Made by a program: the position numbers and the translations under genes. The notes beneath the pieces were generated by a model that worked only from the letters and a program-made list of their open reading frames with translations, did no database searches and was not told the origin of the DNA. Below, piece after piece: positions 48,647 to 57,212 of a stretch of 64,000 nt of DNA (positions are counted from its first letter, which is position 1; the number at the start of each line of letters is the position of its first letter). The stretch is taken from positions 1,860,001 to 1,924,000 of the forward strand of contig NC_018514.1 in assembly GCF_000292915.1 (NCBI RefSeq). The letters are read 5' to 3'. Origin of the DNA: Burkholderia cepacia GG4. GTDB taxonomy: Bacteria > Pseudomonadota > Gammaproteobacteria > Burkholderiales > Burkholderiaceae.

Positions 48647-49042
48647 ATGAAGCCGCTCATTTTCGTCGCCGCTGCCGCCGCGTTTGTCGCCGCCAGCGTC
48701 GCTCATGCCGCCGGCGGCACGCCTGACGCCGACGCGCAGGCCCGGGCCGAGGCCAACGAAGCCGCCGGCCTGCCCGATCTCCGCAAGATCAACCGGCCCG
48801 GTGCCCAAGTCACGTCGAAAGTCGACTTCGCCGACATCCGCCGCACGCCGAGCTTCCACGAAAAGAGCAAGAACGGCACCGAGGTCACCGAGTATCGCGA
48901 TCGCGGCAAGCCGGTCGAGATCGACGTGAAATCGAACTTCGGCACGCGCTACCAGATGAGCTCGACACCCGACACGTCGCCGAAGCCGCACGACGCGGGC
49001 ATCCCGATCACGCGGCTGCCGTCACTGAACCTGCGCTACTGA
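48647..49042 (+). CDS. DUF2782 periplasmic protein
   Basis: 131 residues. A signal peptide (MKPLIFVAAAAAFVAASVAHA) is followed by a small domain with GTEVTEYRDRGKPVEIDVKSNFGTRYQMSST, the DUF2782 signature. The family is restricted to proteobacteria and is often found near thrB and polA, as here, but has no known function. Likely cotranscribed with thrB, 107 bp downstream. Confidence 0.85.
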   Translation: MKPLIFVAAAAAFVAASVAHAAGGTPDADAQARAEANEAAGLPDLRKINRPGAQVTSKVDFADIRRTPSFHEKSKNGTEVTEYRDRGKPVEIDVKSNFGTRYQMSSTPDTSPKPHDAGIPITRLPSLNLRY

Positions 49043-49149
49043 TCCGCCTGCCGCGCCACGCCGTTCCGGCGCGGCACGCAGGCCCTCCCTTCACCTCCTG
49101 TCGCGCCGCACGCACCGCGCGGGCCGACAATTGACCAGACGCATCTCGC

Positions 49150-50148
49150 ATGGCCGTTTTCACCGCTGTTTCCGACTCCGATCTCGCGCAATGGATGCGC
49201 CACTACGAACTGGGCGACGTGCTGGCGTTCCGCGGCATTCCGTCCGGTATCGAGAACAGCAATTTCTTCCTGACGACGACGCGCGGCGAGTACGTCCTGA
49301 CGATCTTCGAAAAGCTGACGGCGGAACAGCTGCCGTTCTACCTCGAGCTGATGCGCCATCTGGCCGGCCATGGCGTGCCGGTGCCGGACCCGATCCCGCG
49401 CGACGACGGCGCGCTGTTCGGCGAGCTGCACGGCAAGCCGGCGGCGATCGTCACGAAGCTCGACGGTGCCGCCGAACTCGCGCCGGGAATCGAACACTGC
49501 ATCGAGGTCGGGCAGATGCTCGCGCGCCTGCACCTCGCGGGGCGCGACTACGCGCGCTACCAGCCGAACCTGCGCAGCCTGCCGTGGTGGCAGGAAAACG
49601 TCCCGGCAATCGTGCCGTTCATCTCGGACGCGCAACGCACGCTGCTCGAAGGCGAACTCGCGCACCAGGCCGCGTTCTTCGCGTCTGACGATTACGCGGC
49701 ACTTCCGAGCGGGCCGTGCCACTGCGACCTGTTCCGCGACAACGTCCTGTTCGCGCACGCGGCGCCCGGCACCGGCCACGACGTCCGGCTCGGCGGCTTC
49801 TTCGATTTCTATTTCGCGGGCTGCGACAAATGGCTGTTCGACGTCGCAGTGACCGTCAACGACTGGTGCGTCGACCTCGCGACGGGCGTGCTCGACGTCG
49901 CGCGCGCGGACGCGCTGCTGCGCGCCTACCAGACCGTGCGGCCGTTCACGGCCGAGGAACGCCGCCACTGGAGCGACATGCTGCGCGCGGGCGCGTACCG
50001 TTTCTGGGTGTCGCGCCTGTACGACTTCTACCTGCCGCGCGCAGCCGAAATGCTCAAACCGCACGACCCCGGTCATTTCGAACGCATCCTGCGTGAGCGT
50101 ATCGCCCATACGCCCGCGCTTCCCGAGACCCATACCGCATGCAACTGA
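49150..50148 (+). CDS. thrB: Homoserine kinase (ThrB, APH-fold type)
   Basis: 332 residues. This is the beta/gamma-proteobacterial homoserine kinase of the aminoglycoside-phosphotransferase fold rather than the GHMP type of E. coli. It opens [41 protein letters not shown], has the ATP-loop region [11 protein letters not shown], and the Brenner motif [11 protein letters not shown] with [18 protein letters not shown]. It phosphorylates homoserine for threonine synthesis. The next gene starts inside its last codons (10-bp overlap). Confidence 0.95.
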   Translation: MAVFTAVSDSDLAQWMRHYELGDVLAFRGIPSGIENSNFFLTTTRGEYVLTIFEKLTAEQLPFYLELMRHLAGHGVPVPDPIPRDDGALFGELHGKPAAIVTKLDGAAELAPGIEHCIEVGQMLARLHLAGRDYARYQPNLRSLPWWQENVPAIVPFISDAQRTLLEGELAHQAAFFASDDYAALPSGPCHCDLFRDNVLFAHAAPGTGHDVRLGGFFDFYFAGCDKWLFDVAVTVNDWCVDLATGVLDVARADALLRAYQTVRPFTAEERRHWSDMLRAGAYRFWVSRLYDFYLPRAAEMLKPHDPGHFERILRERIAHTPALPETHTACN

Positions 50149-50948
50149 TCGAAGTGCCCGCGAAAGCGGGCTATGTCTGGTTCCGTCAAGGCATCTGGCT
50201 GTTCCGCCGGAACCCGCTGGCGTTCATCACGCTGTTTTTCACGTACCTGCTGGCGATCACGCTGGTGTCGATGGTGCCGGTGATCGGCGCGGCGCTGCCG
50301 CTGCTGTTCATCCCCGGCATCGCCGTCGGCTTCATGGCCGCATGCCGCGACACGGTGGCCGGCAAGCCGGTGATGCCGACGATCCTCATCGACGGGTTCC
50401 GCTCGTACGGCACCGCGACGACGCAGCGGCTGCTCGTGCTCGGCGTCGTCTACGTCGCGCTGATGGTGCTGGTGTTCGCCGCGTCGTCGGTCATTGACGG
50501 CGGCGGGCTGCTCCACATGATGCTGGGCGTGACGGGCGACACGAGCCCGACGCCGGAAGCGCTCGCCGCGCAGGGCACGCTTGGCGCGCTGCTGTTCGCG
50601 ACGCTGCTCTACGCGCCGGTCTCGATGCTGTTCTGGTTCGCGCCGGTGCTCACCGCGTGGCACGATATTCCGCCCGCCAAGGCACTGTTTTTCAGCATCG
50701 TCAGCTGCTGGCGCAATCGCGGCGCGTTCGTCGTGTACGGGCTGCTGTGGTTCGGCGTCGCGCTCGGCACGTCGTTCGGTCTGTCGCTGCTACTGCAGGC
50801 GCTCGGCGCAGGCGCCTATGTGCTGACGATCATGATGCCGGTGACGATCATCATCGTCACGATGATGTACTGCTCGTTCTACGCGACCTATCGCGGCTGC
50901 TTCGGCGTGCAGGAGCCGGGCGCCGCGACGCCCACGTCGGGCCGCTGA
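50139..50948 (+). CDS. BPSS1780-family integral membrane protein
   Basis: 269 residues with about six hydrophobic helices. [29 protein letters not shown] is the recognisable family opening. A Tyr/Gly-rich motif in the last helices ([15 protein letters not shown]) is shared with relatives. The function is unknown; a transport or envelope role is a guess. A 10-bp overlap with thrB implies translational coupling, a common arrangement in Burkholderia. Confidence 0.85.
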   Translation: MQLIEVPAKAGYVWFRQGIWLFRRNPLAFITLFFTYLLAITLVSMVPVIGAALPLLFIPGIAVGFMAACRDTVAGKPVMPTILIDGFRSYGTATTQRLLVLGVVYVALMVLVFAASSVIDGGGLLHMMLGVTGDTSPTPEALAAQGTLGALLFATLLYAPVSMLFWFAPVLTAWHDIPPAKALFFSIVSCWRNRGAFVVYGLLWFGVALGTSFGLSLLLQALGAGAYVLTIMMPVTIIIVTMMYCSFYATYRGCFGVQEPGAATPTSGR

Positions 50949-51043
50949 GGCCCGCTCGGCCGGCGCGCGCCGCCGGCCGCCGATCCCCTTCCCGCCAGCC
51001 CGGCGCCAGTCGCCGATCGCCATACCCGGCCGATCCATCCCGC

Positions 51044-51099
51044 GCCGGGCGCCCCTGGCCGGGCGCCCCTAGCCGGGCGCCCCTAGCCGGGCGCCCCTG
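51044..51099. repeat. Four tandem 14-bp GC repeats
   Basis: The unit GCCGGGCGCCCCT(A/G) occurs four times head to tail (51044, 51058, 51072, 51086), differing only at the last base. Each unit contains the self-complementary GGGCGCCC, so alternative hairpins form. It lies between the BPSS1780 gene and ohrR and may act as a terminator or be a slippage-prone tract. Confidence 0.85.
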
Positions 51100-51111
51100 T
51101 TCAACCCGATC

Positions 51112-51147
51112 TTTTGCGCGCAAAATAATTTGCATGCAAATCATTAG
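51112..51147 (+). promoter_or_regulatory. Double palindrome upstream of ohrR, candidate OhrR operator
   Basis: TTTTGCGCGCAAAA (51112-51125) and ATTTGCATGCAAAT (51128-51141) are exact palindromes with a common TTTGC-NN-GCAAA core, 31-60 bp before the ohrR start. A related element precedes ohr. Autoregulation by OhrR is the expected logic. Confidence 0.6.
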
Positions 51148-51171
51148 CGCGTCCGCCGCGCCGCCCGAATC

Positions 51172-51624
51172 ATGGACCGCCTGCCCCCGCTGCCCCAGAC
51201 GCTCGACGAGCAACTGTGCTTCGCGCTCTACTCGACTTCGCATGCGATGACGAAGGCGTACAAGCCGTTGCTCGACAAGCTGTCGCTGACCTATCCCCAA
51301 TACCTGGCGATGCTCGTGCTGTGGGAACGCGACGACATCGCGGTGAAGGACATCGCCGCCCGGCTCGACCTCGATCCGGCCACGGTCACGCCTTTGCTGA
51401 AGCGCCTCGAGGCGCTCGGCTACGTCGAGCGCGCGCGCAGCGCGACCGACGAGCGCGTCGTGAACGTGCGCGTCACGGCAGAAGGCCGCGCGCTGAAGGA
51501 CAAGGCACGCTCGGTACCCGCCGATCTCTTTTGCGCGATGCAGCAAACACCCGAGTTCCTGGTCAGGCTGCGCGCGGATCTCCGGCAACTGCGCGACGCG
51601 CTGTCGGCCACCAACGAAGGCTGA
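51172..51624 (+). CDS. ohrR: MarR-family organic peroxide sensor OhrR
   Basis: 150 residues. The peroxide-sensing Cys is in [16 protein letters not shown] near residue 16, equivalent to Cys22 of Xanthomonas OhrR. The winged helix-turn-helix is [30 protein letters not shown]. Organic hydroperoxides oxidise the Cys and release the repressor from DNA. The target, ohr, follows on the same strand after a terminator. Confidence 0.93.
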   Translation: MDRLPPLPQTLDEQLCFALYSTSHAMTKAYKPLLDKLSLTYPQYLAMLVLWERDDIAVKDIAARLDLDPATVTPLLKRLEALGYVERARSATDERVVNVRVTAEGRALKDKARSVPADLFCAMQQTPEFLVRLRADLRQLRDALSATNEG

Positions 51625-51646
51625 CGAACCGATAGGTCGCGAACGG

Positions 51647-51673
51647 GCCCGGCACTGCCGGGCTTTTTCTTTT
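51647..51673 (+). terminator. Intrinsic terminator after ohrR
   Basis: GCCCGGC-ACT-GCCGGGC followed by TTTTTCTTTT, 23 bp past the ohrR stop. It isolates ohrR from the ohr promoter immediately downstream. Confidence 0.88.
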
Positions 51674-51680
51674 AAATTTC

Positions 51681-51702
51681 ATTTGCACACTAATCATTTG
51701 TG
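51681..51702 (+). promoter_or_regulatory. Candidate OhrR site in front of ohr
   Basis: ATTTGCACACTAATCATTTG shares 16 of 20 positions with ATTTGCATGCAAATCATTAG (51128-51147) upstream of ohrR. TTCTATATTTT just downstream could supply the -10. Binding is inferred. Confidence 0.5.
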
Positions 51703-51781
51703 TTCTATATTTTCTTCGTGGCCGGCGACACCCCGTCCGACCGGACCGCTTTCATCCCATTCTTCCGACAGGAGCTGCACG

Positions 51782-52201
51782 ATGAACATTCTGTACAAGA
51801 CCAGCGCCACGAGCACGGGCGGCCGCGACGGCCGCGCGGTATCCGCCGACAACAAGCTGGAAGTGAAGCTGGCCGCGCCGCGCGAGCTCGGCGGCACGGG
51901 CGCGGAAGGCACGAACCCGGAGCAGCTGTTTGCCGCAGGTTACTCGGCCTGTTTCCTGAGCGCGATGAAATTCGTCGCCGGCCAGGACAAGCGGACGCTG
52001 CCGGCTGACACGCAAGTCACCGCGGAAGTGGGCATCGGCCCGAACGACGCAGGCGGCTTCGGGCTCGACATCGAGCTGCGGGTGTCGCTGCCGGGGCTCG
52101 ACAAGGCCGACGCACAGGCGCTGGTGGACAAGGCGCACCACGTGTGCCCGTACTCGAACGCGACCCGCAACAACGTGCCGGTGCGCCTGACGGTCGTCTG
52201 A
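51782..52201 (+). CDS. ohr: Organic hydroperoxide reductase Ohr
   Basis: 139 residues from MNILYKTSATSTGGRDG; the upstream extension of the frame is not conserved. The two redox cysteines are in GYSACFLSAM (near 60) and HVCPYSNATRNNV (near 124), as in OsmC/Ohr proteins. It reduces lipid and organic peroxides using lipoylated proteins as donors. Its own promoter region carries an OhrR-like element. Confidence 0.96.
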   Translation: MNILYKTSATSTGGRDGRAVSADNKLEVKLAAPRELGGTGAEGTNPEQLFAAGYSACFLSAMKFVAGQDKRTLPADTQVTAEVGIGPNDAGGFGLDIELRVSLPGLDKADAQALVDKAHHVCPYSNATRNNVPVRLTVV

Positions 52202-52224
52202 CGCAACATCCGGCGACGAATACA

Positions 52225-52263
52225 AAAAGGGCGTGTGCGGCTGGTTGCCGCACACGCCCTTTT
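52225..52263. terminator. Bidirectional terminator between ohr and the DUF3563 gene
   Basis: AAAAGGGCGTGTGCGG and CCGCACACGCCCTTTT form a perfect 16-bp stem with a 7-base loop, flanked by A- and T-runs so that it serves both convergent genes. Confidence 0.93.
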
Positions 52264-52309
52264 GTGTGGTTCGCCGGACCGGCTGACGAGCCGGCCCGCG
52301 CTGCGCTGC

Positions 52310-52486
52310 TTAACGCGAGCCGAACGAGAACGGACGGTTCATCGCCGCTTCGCGATCGATCTTGCGCATACGGAATTCGAGATCGTAGATGTCGGTCGCT
52401 TCGGACAGGTACGCCTCGGCGCGCTCTTTCGAGGCCTTTTCAGCGTTCTTGGTCAGCATCAGGAAGAGGTGGCTCAGCAGGTACAT
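52310..52486 (-). CDS. DUF3563 mini-protein
   Basis: 58 residues, starting MYLLSHLFLMLTKNAEKASK and containing TDIYDLEFRMRKIDRE, the DLExRMR signature of DUF3563. A hydrophobic start, a charged helical middle and an RPFSFGSR end are visible. The family is common in Burkholderia and relatives, with no known function. The gene has a consensus TATAAT promoter inside a long palindrome and is bounded by a strong terminator, so it is a free-standing, regulated unit. Confidence 0.88.
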   Translation of the reverse strand: MYLLSHLFLMLTKNAEKASKERAEAYLSEATDIYDLEFRMRKIDREAAMNRPFSFGSR

Positions 52487-52515
52487 GGTCGATCTCGCAA
52501 TCCAAAGGTTCTTTG

Positions 52516-52551
52516 ACTAGGGTTTTCCCGAATTATAGGGAAAACCCTAGT
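52516..52551 (-). promoter_or_regulatory. Palindromic promoter of the DUF3563 gene
   Basis: ACTAGGGTTTTCCC (52516-52529) and GGGAAAACCCTAGT (52538-52551) are perfect 14-bp arms around an 8-bp centre that reads TATAATTC on the minus strand. The TATAAT is a consensus -10 with TGGCCA (52555-52560) at 17 bp as -35. A regulator binding the arms would clasp the -10 from both sides. Which regulator is unknown. Confidence 0.65.
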
Positions 52552-52567
52552 TATTGGCCAGCATCGA

Positions 52568-53677
52568 TCACGCGGTGCGTCGTTCGGTCGCCACAGTGCG
52601 ACGATTCTGTTCGAAAAAGGACCAGATCATGGCGCTCGCATCGGGGCCGACGGCCGCGTGAAACGGCACCGCTTCGTCGCCGCCTGCCCATGCATGATCG
52701 AGCCCTTTCACGTGACAGAGCCGCACGACCGGCTCGCCGTCGCGGCGCACGTCGGTGATCTGGGCGCCCGCCTCGCGCGTCTCCACGCGCTCGCCGCCGC
52801 GCAATGCGCCGCGGCTGTCCGCGAGCCGGTTCAGGCGCATGAACTGCACCGTCAGCTGGTCCGCATTCTTCGGCGCGACGACATGGTCGCCGTCGCCCTG
52901 CACGATCAGCGCGGGCATGCCTGGGTACGCAGCGGCGTCGATCAGCGCGTCGACAACTGCGGCCGGATTCTCCCGCAAGCCGCGCCGCATCACGTCCATC
53001 GCGCTGATGCCGGAGTTCGCCTCGCCGAACGCCGGGCCGGAGTGCAGCGCGACCGCCGCGAAACGGTCCGGATGGTGCAGCGCGAGCAACGCCGCGAGGC
53101 CCGCACCGGCCGACAGCCCGGCGACGTAGACGCGCGACGCGTCGAAGCCGTGCTCGTCGACGAGCGCGTCGACGAGCGACGCGACCGCATCGGCTTCGCC
53201 GCGGCCCGCGCGATCGGTATCTTCATACCAGTGCCAGCAGCCGTGCGCGTGCGCGCGCGACGACTGCTCCGGGTACAGCACCGCGAAGCCGTGCTTGTCA
53301 GCCAGCAGGTTCATCCGGGTGCCCTGCACGAACTCGTCGACGGACTGCTGGCAGCCATGCAGCATCACGACGAGCGGCATCGCGCCGCGTCGGCTGCCAC
53401 GCGGCACGTAGAGTCCGTACGCCAGTTGCTGGACGAGGCGCCCGAGCGCGGGCGCCATCGGATGTTCGCCGCGCGTCCATTCGCCGGTCGCCCACGCAGC
53501 CGCGCGCGGCCGCACGCGCGACTCTCGGGGCGGGGACAGATCAGTTACGGCAGGCGACGCAGCCGCCTCCAGCGCATCGCGCGTGACTCGCTGCGCATCG
53601 CGCGACGCACGTTTGGCGGACGGGGACAGCATGCGCTTCATGCCGCCCAGCCATACCTTCGTCAGACTTTTGGTCAT
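52568..53677 (-). CDS. PHB-depolymerase-family esterase
   Basis: 369 residues. An alpha/beta hydrolase of the extracellular-type short-chain PHA depolymerase/feruloyl esterase group (LpqC-like). It has the oxyanion block LVVMLHGCQQSVDEF, nucleophile motif YVAGLSAGAGLAALLAL (near 190), acid in IVQGDGDHVV and His in KGLDHAWAGGD. There is no clear secretion signal; the N-terminal ~85 residues are basic and Pro/Arg-rich, so an intracellular role on PHB or oligomers is plausible. Confidence 0.87.
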   Translation of the reverse strand: MTKSLTKVWLGGMKRMLSPSAKRASRDAQRVTRDALEAAASPAVTDLSPPRESRVRPRAAAWATGEWTRGEHPMAPALGRLVQQLAYGLYVPRGSRRGAMPLVVMLHGCQQSVDEFVQGTRMNLLADKHGFAVLYPEQSSRAHAHGCWHWYEDTDRAGRGEADAVASLVDALVDEHGFDASRVYVAGLSAGAGLAALLALHHPDRFAAVALHSGPAFGEANSGISAMDVMRRGLRENPAAVVDALIDAAAYPGMPALIVQGDGDHVVAPKNADQLTVQFMRLNRLADSRGALRGGERVETREAGAQITDVRRDGEPVVRLCHVKGLDHAWAGGDEAVPFHAAVGPDASAMIWSFFEQNRRTVATERRTA

Positions 53678-53732
53678 CGATCGGGCTCGCAGTCAGGAAA
53701 AATGGGACACCACACAGGATGCATCGTTCGAC

Positions 53733-53748
53733 TTTGTGCAATGCACCA
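53733..53748. promoter_or_regulatory. Short palindrome in front of the depolymerase gene
   Basis: GTGCA-A-TGCAC (53736-53746) is a perfect palindrome within TTTGTGCAATGCACCA, 59 bp upstream of the esterase start. Similar TGCA-rich sites are associated with PhaR control of PHB genes in related bacteria; that link is from memory and weak. Confidence 0.35.
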
Positions 53749-53924
53749 TAACATTGTTTCTGGGATTTTTCCTGCACGCGGATCGTTCCCCGCGGCTCAA
53801 AAAACGGGCCTCGAACAGTCGCGGCGCTATACTGGGGCTTAGCCGCTTGTATCCGTTGTAGTCGTTCTTTCCGGCTCGCGCGTTGATTTAAGCATTCGTC
53901 CCGCCTCTGCTCGTTCCCCTCCCG

Positions 53925-54623
53925 ATGTTCGACCTGTCGTCTCACCTGTGGATCACGATCACCGCATTCGGTGGCGCCGGCCTGACCTTGCCGCTCGCGA
54001 TCACGATCGCCCTGTGGCTGGCGCTCGGCTACTCGTGGCAGCGCTCGGCCGCGTGGCTCGGCGTGCTCGCGGCCACGATCGGCGTCGTCGCGCTCACGAA
54101 GATCGCGTTCCTCGGCTGGGGCATCGGCATCCGCAAATGGGATTTCACGGGGTTCAGCGGCCACGCGATGCTGTCGACGTCGGTCTATCCCGTCGCGATC
54201 TTCCTGGCGCTGATCCGCACGCGCACGCCGGTGCGGATCGCCGGCATCGCGCTCGGGCTCGCGGCCGGCATTGCGGTCGGCGTGTCGCGCGTCGCGCTCG
54301 ACGCGCATTCGCCGTCCGAATCGATCACCGGCTGTATCGTCGGCGCGATCGCCGCCCTGGCCTTCATCGCCGGCTCGTGGCACGCGGTGCCGCATCGCTG
54401 GTCGGTGCCGGCTGTCGTCGCGAGCCTCGCGCTCGTCACCGTCGCGCTGCACGGCATCACGGTGCCGTCGCACCGCTGGGTCACCAAGGTCGCGCTGGAA
54501 CTGTCGGGGCACGAGCGCCCGTTCGTCCGCGCGCGCTGGAAAGCCAATCCGAACTACCGGCCGGCGTCGCAGCCGTCGTCCCGGCAGCGCACCGCATCGC
54601 CGCCGCCGTTGCTGCACGCGTGA
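53925..54623 (+). CDS. PAP2-family membrane phosphatase
   Basis: 232 residues with about five to six helices. The acid-phosphatase triad is partly visible: FSGHAMLSTSVYP (motif 2) and SRVALDAHSPSESITG (motif 3, Arg/His). The first motif (usually KxxxxxxRP) is represented loosely by IGIRKWDFTG. Members dephosphorylate lipid phosphates such as undecaprenyl pyrophosphate or phosphatidic acid. The C-terminal ~30 residues are a basic Pro/Ser-rich tail. Confidence 0.82.
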   Translation: MFDLSSHLWITITAFGGAGLTLPLAITIALWLALGYSWQRSAAWLGVLAATIGVVALTKIAFLGWGIGIRKWDFTGFSGHAMLSTSVYPVAIFLALIRTRTPVRIAGIALGLAAGIAVGVSRVALDAHSPSESITGCIVGAIAALAFIAGSWHAVPHRWSVPAVVASLALVTVALHGITVPSHRWVTKVALELSGHERPFVRARWKANPNYRPASQPSSRQRTASPPPLLHA

Positions 54624-54702
54624 CGGGTCGCCCGCGCGCCATTCCCGCCGGCTTTCAAGTCTGAAGGTTTCATGCGCACCGTCGCATGAGCGGTATGTCG
54701 AG

Positions 54703-54726
54703 CGTTATAACCTGCCCTATATTACG
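54703..54726 (+). promoter_or_regulatory. ModE-box upstream of modA
   Basis: CGTTATA and TATATTACG face each other across 8 bp, a good match to the imperfect palindrome bound by ModE-molybdate (CGTTATAT...ATATAACG). It lies 34 bp before the modA ATG, overlapping the likely promoter, so repression when molybdate is plentiful is expected. A modE gene is encoded at the end of the cluster. Confidence 0.7.
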
Positions 54727-54759
54727 ATTACGGTTTTCAACCATTCGAACCACCAGACC

Positions 54760-55557
54760 ATGCGCTCAACCGTCCGCCCGCTTCGCCGCACCCTGCTCCG
54801 CCTGCTGCCGCTCGCCGCGCTTGCCGCGGGCGTCGCGTTCAGCGCGCCGGCTTCCGCCGCCGACGAACTGGTCGTGTCGGCGGCAGCGAGCCTGACGAAC
54901 GCGTTCAAGGCCGTCGGCGACGCGTACCAGAAGCAGCATCCGGACACCAAGGTGCTGTTCAACTTCGGCGCGTCGGACGTGCTGATGCAGCAGATCGCCA
55001 AGGGCGCGCCGGCCGACGTATTCGCGTCGGCCGACCAGAAGGCGATGGATCGCGCGGTCAGCGAAAAGGTCATCGTTCCCGGCACGCGCCGGGATTTCGC
55101 GGCGAACTCGCTCGTGCTGATCGTGCCGGCGGACAGCCACGCGGCCGCGCCGACGTCGCTGAACGACCTGACGGCGCCCGGCGTGAAGCGCATCGCGTAC
55201 GGCGACCCGGCGTCGGTGCCGGTCGGCCGCTACACCGAAGGCGCGCTGCGCGCGGCAGGCGTGTGGGACGCCGTCAGCGCGAAGGGCGTGCTGGCCGCCA
55301 ACGTACGCCAGAGCCTCGACTACGTCGCGCGCGGCGAAGTCGACGCGGGCTTTGTGTTCGGCACCGACGCCGCGATCATGCCGGGCCGCGTGAAGGTCGT
55401 GCTGACCGTGCCGACGCAGACGCCCATCACCTATCCGATCGCCGTGGTCAAGGACAGCCGCCATACCGCGCAGGCGCAGTCGTTCATCGACTTCGTCGCG
55501 TCGCCGCAAGGCCAGGCCGTGCTGTCGACGTTCGGCTTCAAGCCCGCGGGCAAGTGA
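54760..55557 (+). CDS. modA: Molybdate ABC transporter, periplasmic binding protein
   Basis: 265 residues from MRSTVRPLRRTLLRLL with a signal peptide ending ASAADE. The mature protein has the oxyanion-binding features of ModA: VSAAASLTNAFKAVGDAY (Ser ligand), NFGASDVLMQQIAKGAPADVFASADQKAMD and YVARGEVDAGFVFGTDA. It captures molybdate or tungstate for ModBC. First gene of modABC with a ModE-box in front. Confidence 0.96.
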   Translation: MRSTVRPLRRTLLRLLPLAALAAGVAFSAPASAADELVVSAAASLTNAFKAVGDAYQKQHPDTKVLFNFGASDVLMQQIAKGAPADVFASADQKAMDRAVSEKVIVPGTRRDFAANSLVLIVPADSHAAAPTSLNDLTAPGVKRIAYGDPASVPVGRYTEGALRAAGVWDAVSAKGVLAANVRQSLDYVARGEVDAGFVFGTDAAIMPGRVKVVLTVPTQTPITYPIAVVKDSRHTAQAQSFIDFVASPQGQAVLSTFGFKPAGK

Positions 55558-55567
55558 GCGTAGCGTG

Positions 55568-56245
55568 ATGCAGGACGCCTGGGTACCGCTGCTGTTGTCG
55601 CTGAAGGTCGCCGGCTGGGCGACCGCGCTCGACATCGTGCTCGGCGTCGCGGCCGCCTTCGTGCTCGCGCGCTGGCGCTCGCCAATGCGCGATGTGGTCG
55701 ATTCGCTGCTGACACTGCCGCTCGTGCTGCCGCCGACCGTGCTCGGTTATTACCTGCTCGTGCTGCTCGGCCGGCGCGGCACGTTCGGCGCCTGGCTCGA
55801 CAAGCTCGGCATCGAACTCGTCTTCACGTGGCAGGGCGCGGTGATCGCGTCGATGGTCGTCGCGTTCCCGCTGATCCTGAAATCGGCGCGCACCGCGTTC
55901 GAGAGCGTCGATCCGCATCTCGAACGCGCCGCGCGTACGCTCGGGCTCGGCGAGGCCGCGGTGTTCTTCCGCGTGACGCTGCCGCTCGCCACGCGCGGCA
56001 TCCTGGCCGGCGCGCTGCTCGCGTTCGCGCGCGCGCTCGGCGAATTCGGCGCGACGCTGATGATCGCCGGCAACCTGCCCGGGCGCACGCAGACGCTGTC
56101 GGTCGCGATCTATGCGGCCGTGCAGGCCGGCGACGACAACACGGCCAACTTCCTCGTGCTGGTGACGTCGATCACCTGCGTGCTCGTGCTGCTCGCGACC
56201 GGCTGGCTCGTGCCGTCGCGCGCCGGGCGGAGCCAGCTGACATGA
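55568..56245 (+). CDS. modB: Molybdate ABC transporter permease
   Basis: 225 residues from the ATG at 55568 (a GTG one codon earlier is also possible). Five to six helices; the ATPase-docking EAA loop and the following block ARALGEFGATLMIAGNLPGRTQTL are characteristic of ModB. It starts 10 bp after modA. Confidence 0.95.
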   Translation: MQDAWVPLLLSLKVAGWATALDIVLGVAAAFVLARWRSPMRDVVDSLLTLPLVLPPTVLGYYLLVLLGRRGTFGAWLDKLGIELVFTWQGAVIASMVVAFPLILKSARTAFESVDPHLERAARTLGLGEAAVFFRVTLPLATRGILAGALLAFARALGEFGATLMIAGNLPGRTQTLSVAIYAAVQAGDDNTANFLVLVTSITCVLVLLATGWLVPSRAGRSQLT

Positions 56246-56351
56246 AGCGCCTGCCCCATCCGCATCATTGCGCCGCGCCGGCCGCGGAAAACCGCGTTGC
56301 CGCCGCGCGGGCGGTTTCCCGCCTGCGTGCGGCAGCACGACGGAGGGCCGC

Positions 56352-57053
56352 ATGAGCGTCGCCGTCGACATCCGCAAGACCTACGCGAACGCCGAGCGCC
56401 GCTTCACGCTGGACGTGTCGTTTACGGCCACCACGCAGCGCGTCGTGCTGTTCGGGCCGTCCGGCGCGGGCAAGAGCATGACACTGCAGGCGATCGCCGG
56501 TTTGCTGGCCCCCGACGAAGGTACGATCACGCTGAACGGCGAACCGCTGTTCGACGCCGCGCGCGGCATCGACGTGCCGACCCGCGCGCGCCGTGTCGCG
56601 TACCTGTTCCAGGACTATGCGCTGTTTCCGCACCTGAACGTGCGCCAGAACATCGCGTTCGGGCTCACGTCCGGCCTGCGCAACCCGCGCGCGAAGACGG
56701 TGCCGCCGGAAGTTGCATACTGGCTGCATGCGTTCGAACTCGACACGCTCGCCGGGCAGTTTCCGTCGCAGCTATCGGGCGGACAGAAGCAGCGCGTCGC
56801 GCTGGCGCGCGCGCTGGTGGCGCAGCCGCGCATCCTGCTGCTCGACGAGCCGTTCGCGGCGCTCGACGGCGCGCTGCGCCAGCGCATGCGCCACGAGCTC
56901 GCGGAACTGCAGGCGCGGCTCGACATCCCGATGGTGCTCATCTCGCACGACCCCGACGACGTCGCCGCGTTCGGCGACCAGGTCGTGCAATTGAGCGAAG
57001 GACGCGTGCAGGCGGCGACGCCGCACGCCGAGTGGCCGACGCGCGTCGCCTGA
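56352..57053 (+). CDS. modC: Molybdate ABC transporter ATPase, short form
   Basis: 233 residues with Walker A (FGPSGAGKSMTLQAIAG), signature (LSGGQKQRVALARAL), Walker B (ILLLDEPFAALDG) and H-loop (LISHDPDD). E. coli ModC has about 350 residues because of a C-terminal Mop/TOBE domain that senses molybdate; this protein stops soon after the ATPase domain. A 106-bp gap separates it from modB. Feedback inhibition through the missing domain is therefore not expected. Confidence 0.93.
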   Translation: MSVAVDIRKTYANAERRFTLDVSFTATTQRVVLFGPSGAGKSMTLQAIAGLLAPDEGTITLNGEPLFDAARGIDVPTRARRVAYLFQDYALFPHLNVRQNIAFGLTSGLRNPRAKTVPPEVAYWLHAFELDTLAGQFPSQLSGGQKQRVALARALVAQPRILLLDEPFAALDGALRQRMRHELAELQARLDIPMVLISHDPDDVAAFGDQVVQLSEGRVQAATPHAEWPTRVA

Positions 57054-57152
57054 GCGCGCGAAGGCGGTGGCCCTGGCGGCCACGTTGGAGCCTGAGAGAA
57101 GCCGCACTGGCGGCACACGCTGAAAACGGGATCGAAGCCGGCGCCTCGTGCA

Positions 57153-57185
57153 CGATGGGCGGCGCCGGTTTCGCCTCGCCCATCG
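57153..57185. terminator. Hairpin between modC and convergent modE
   Basis: CGATGGGCG (57153-57161) pairs perfectly with CGCCCATCG (57177-57185). It sits in the 159-bp convergent gap and lacks a T-run. Confidence 0.4.
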
Positions 57186-57212
57186 ACGCATGCCTGCGCC
57201 GCCCGCGCGCGC

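Noticed and set aside
48518..48991. Upstream extension of the amn frame by 158 codons
   Set aside because: The extension overlaps the DUF2782 gene on the other strand and has no homology; the ATG at 48517 begins the conserved part.
51044..51099. Tandem repeat as a CRISPR array
   Set aside because: Units are 14 bp, contiguous, without spacers, and no cas genes occur.
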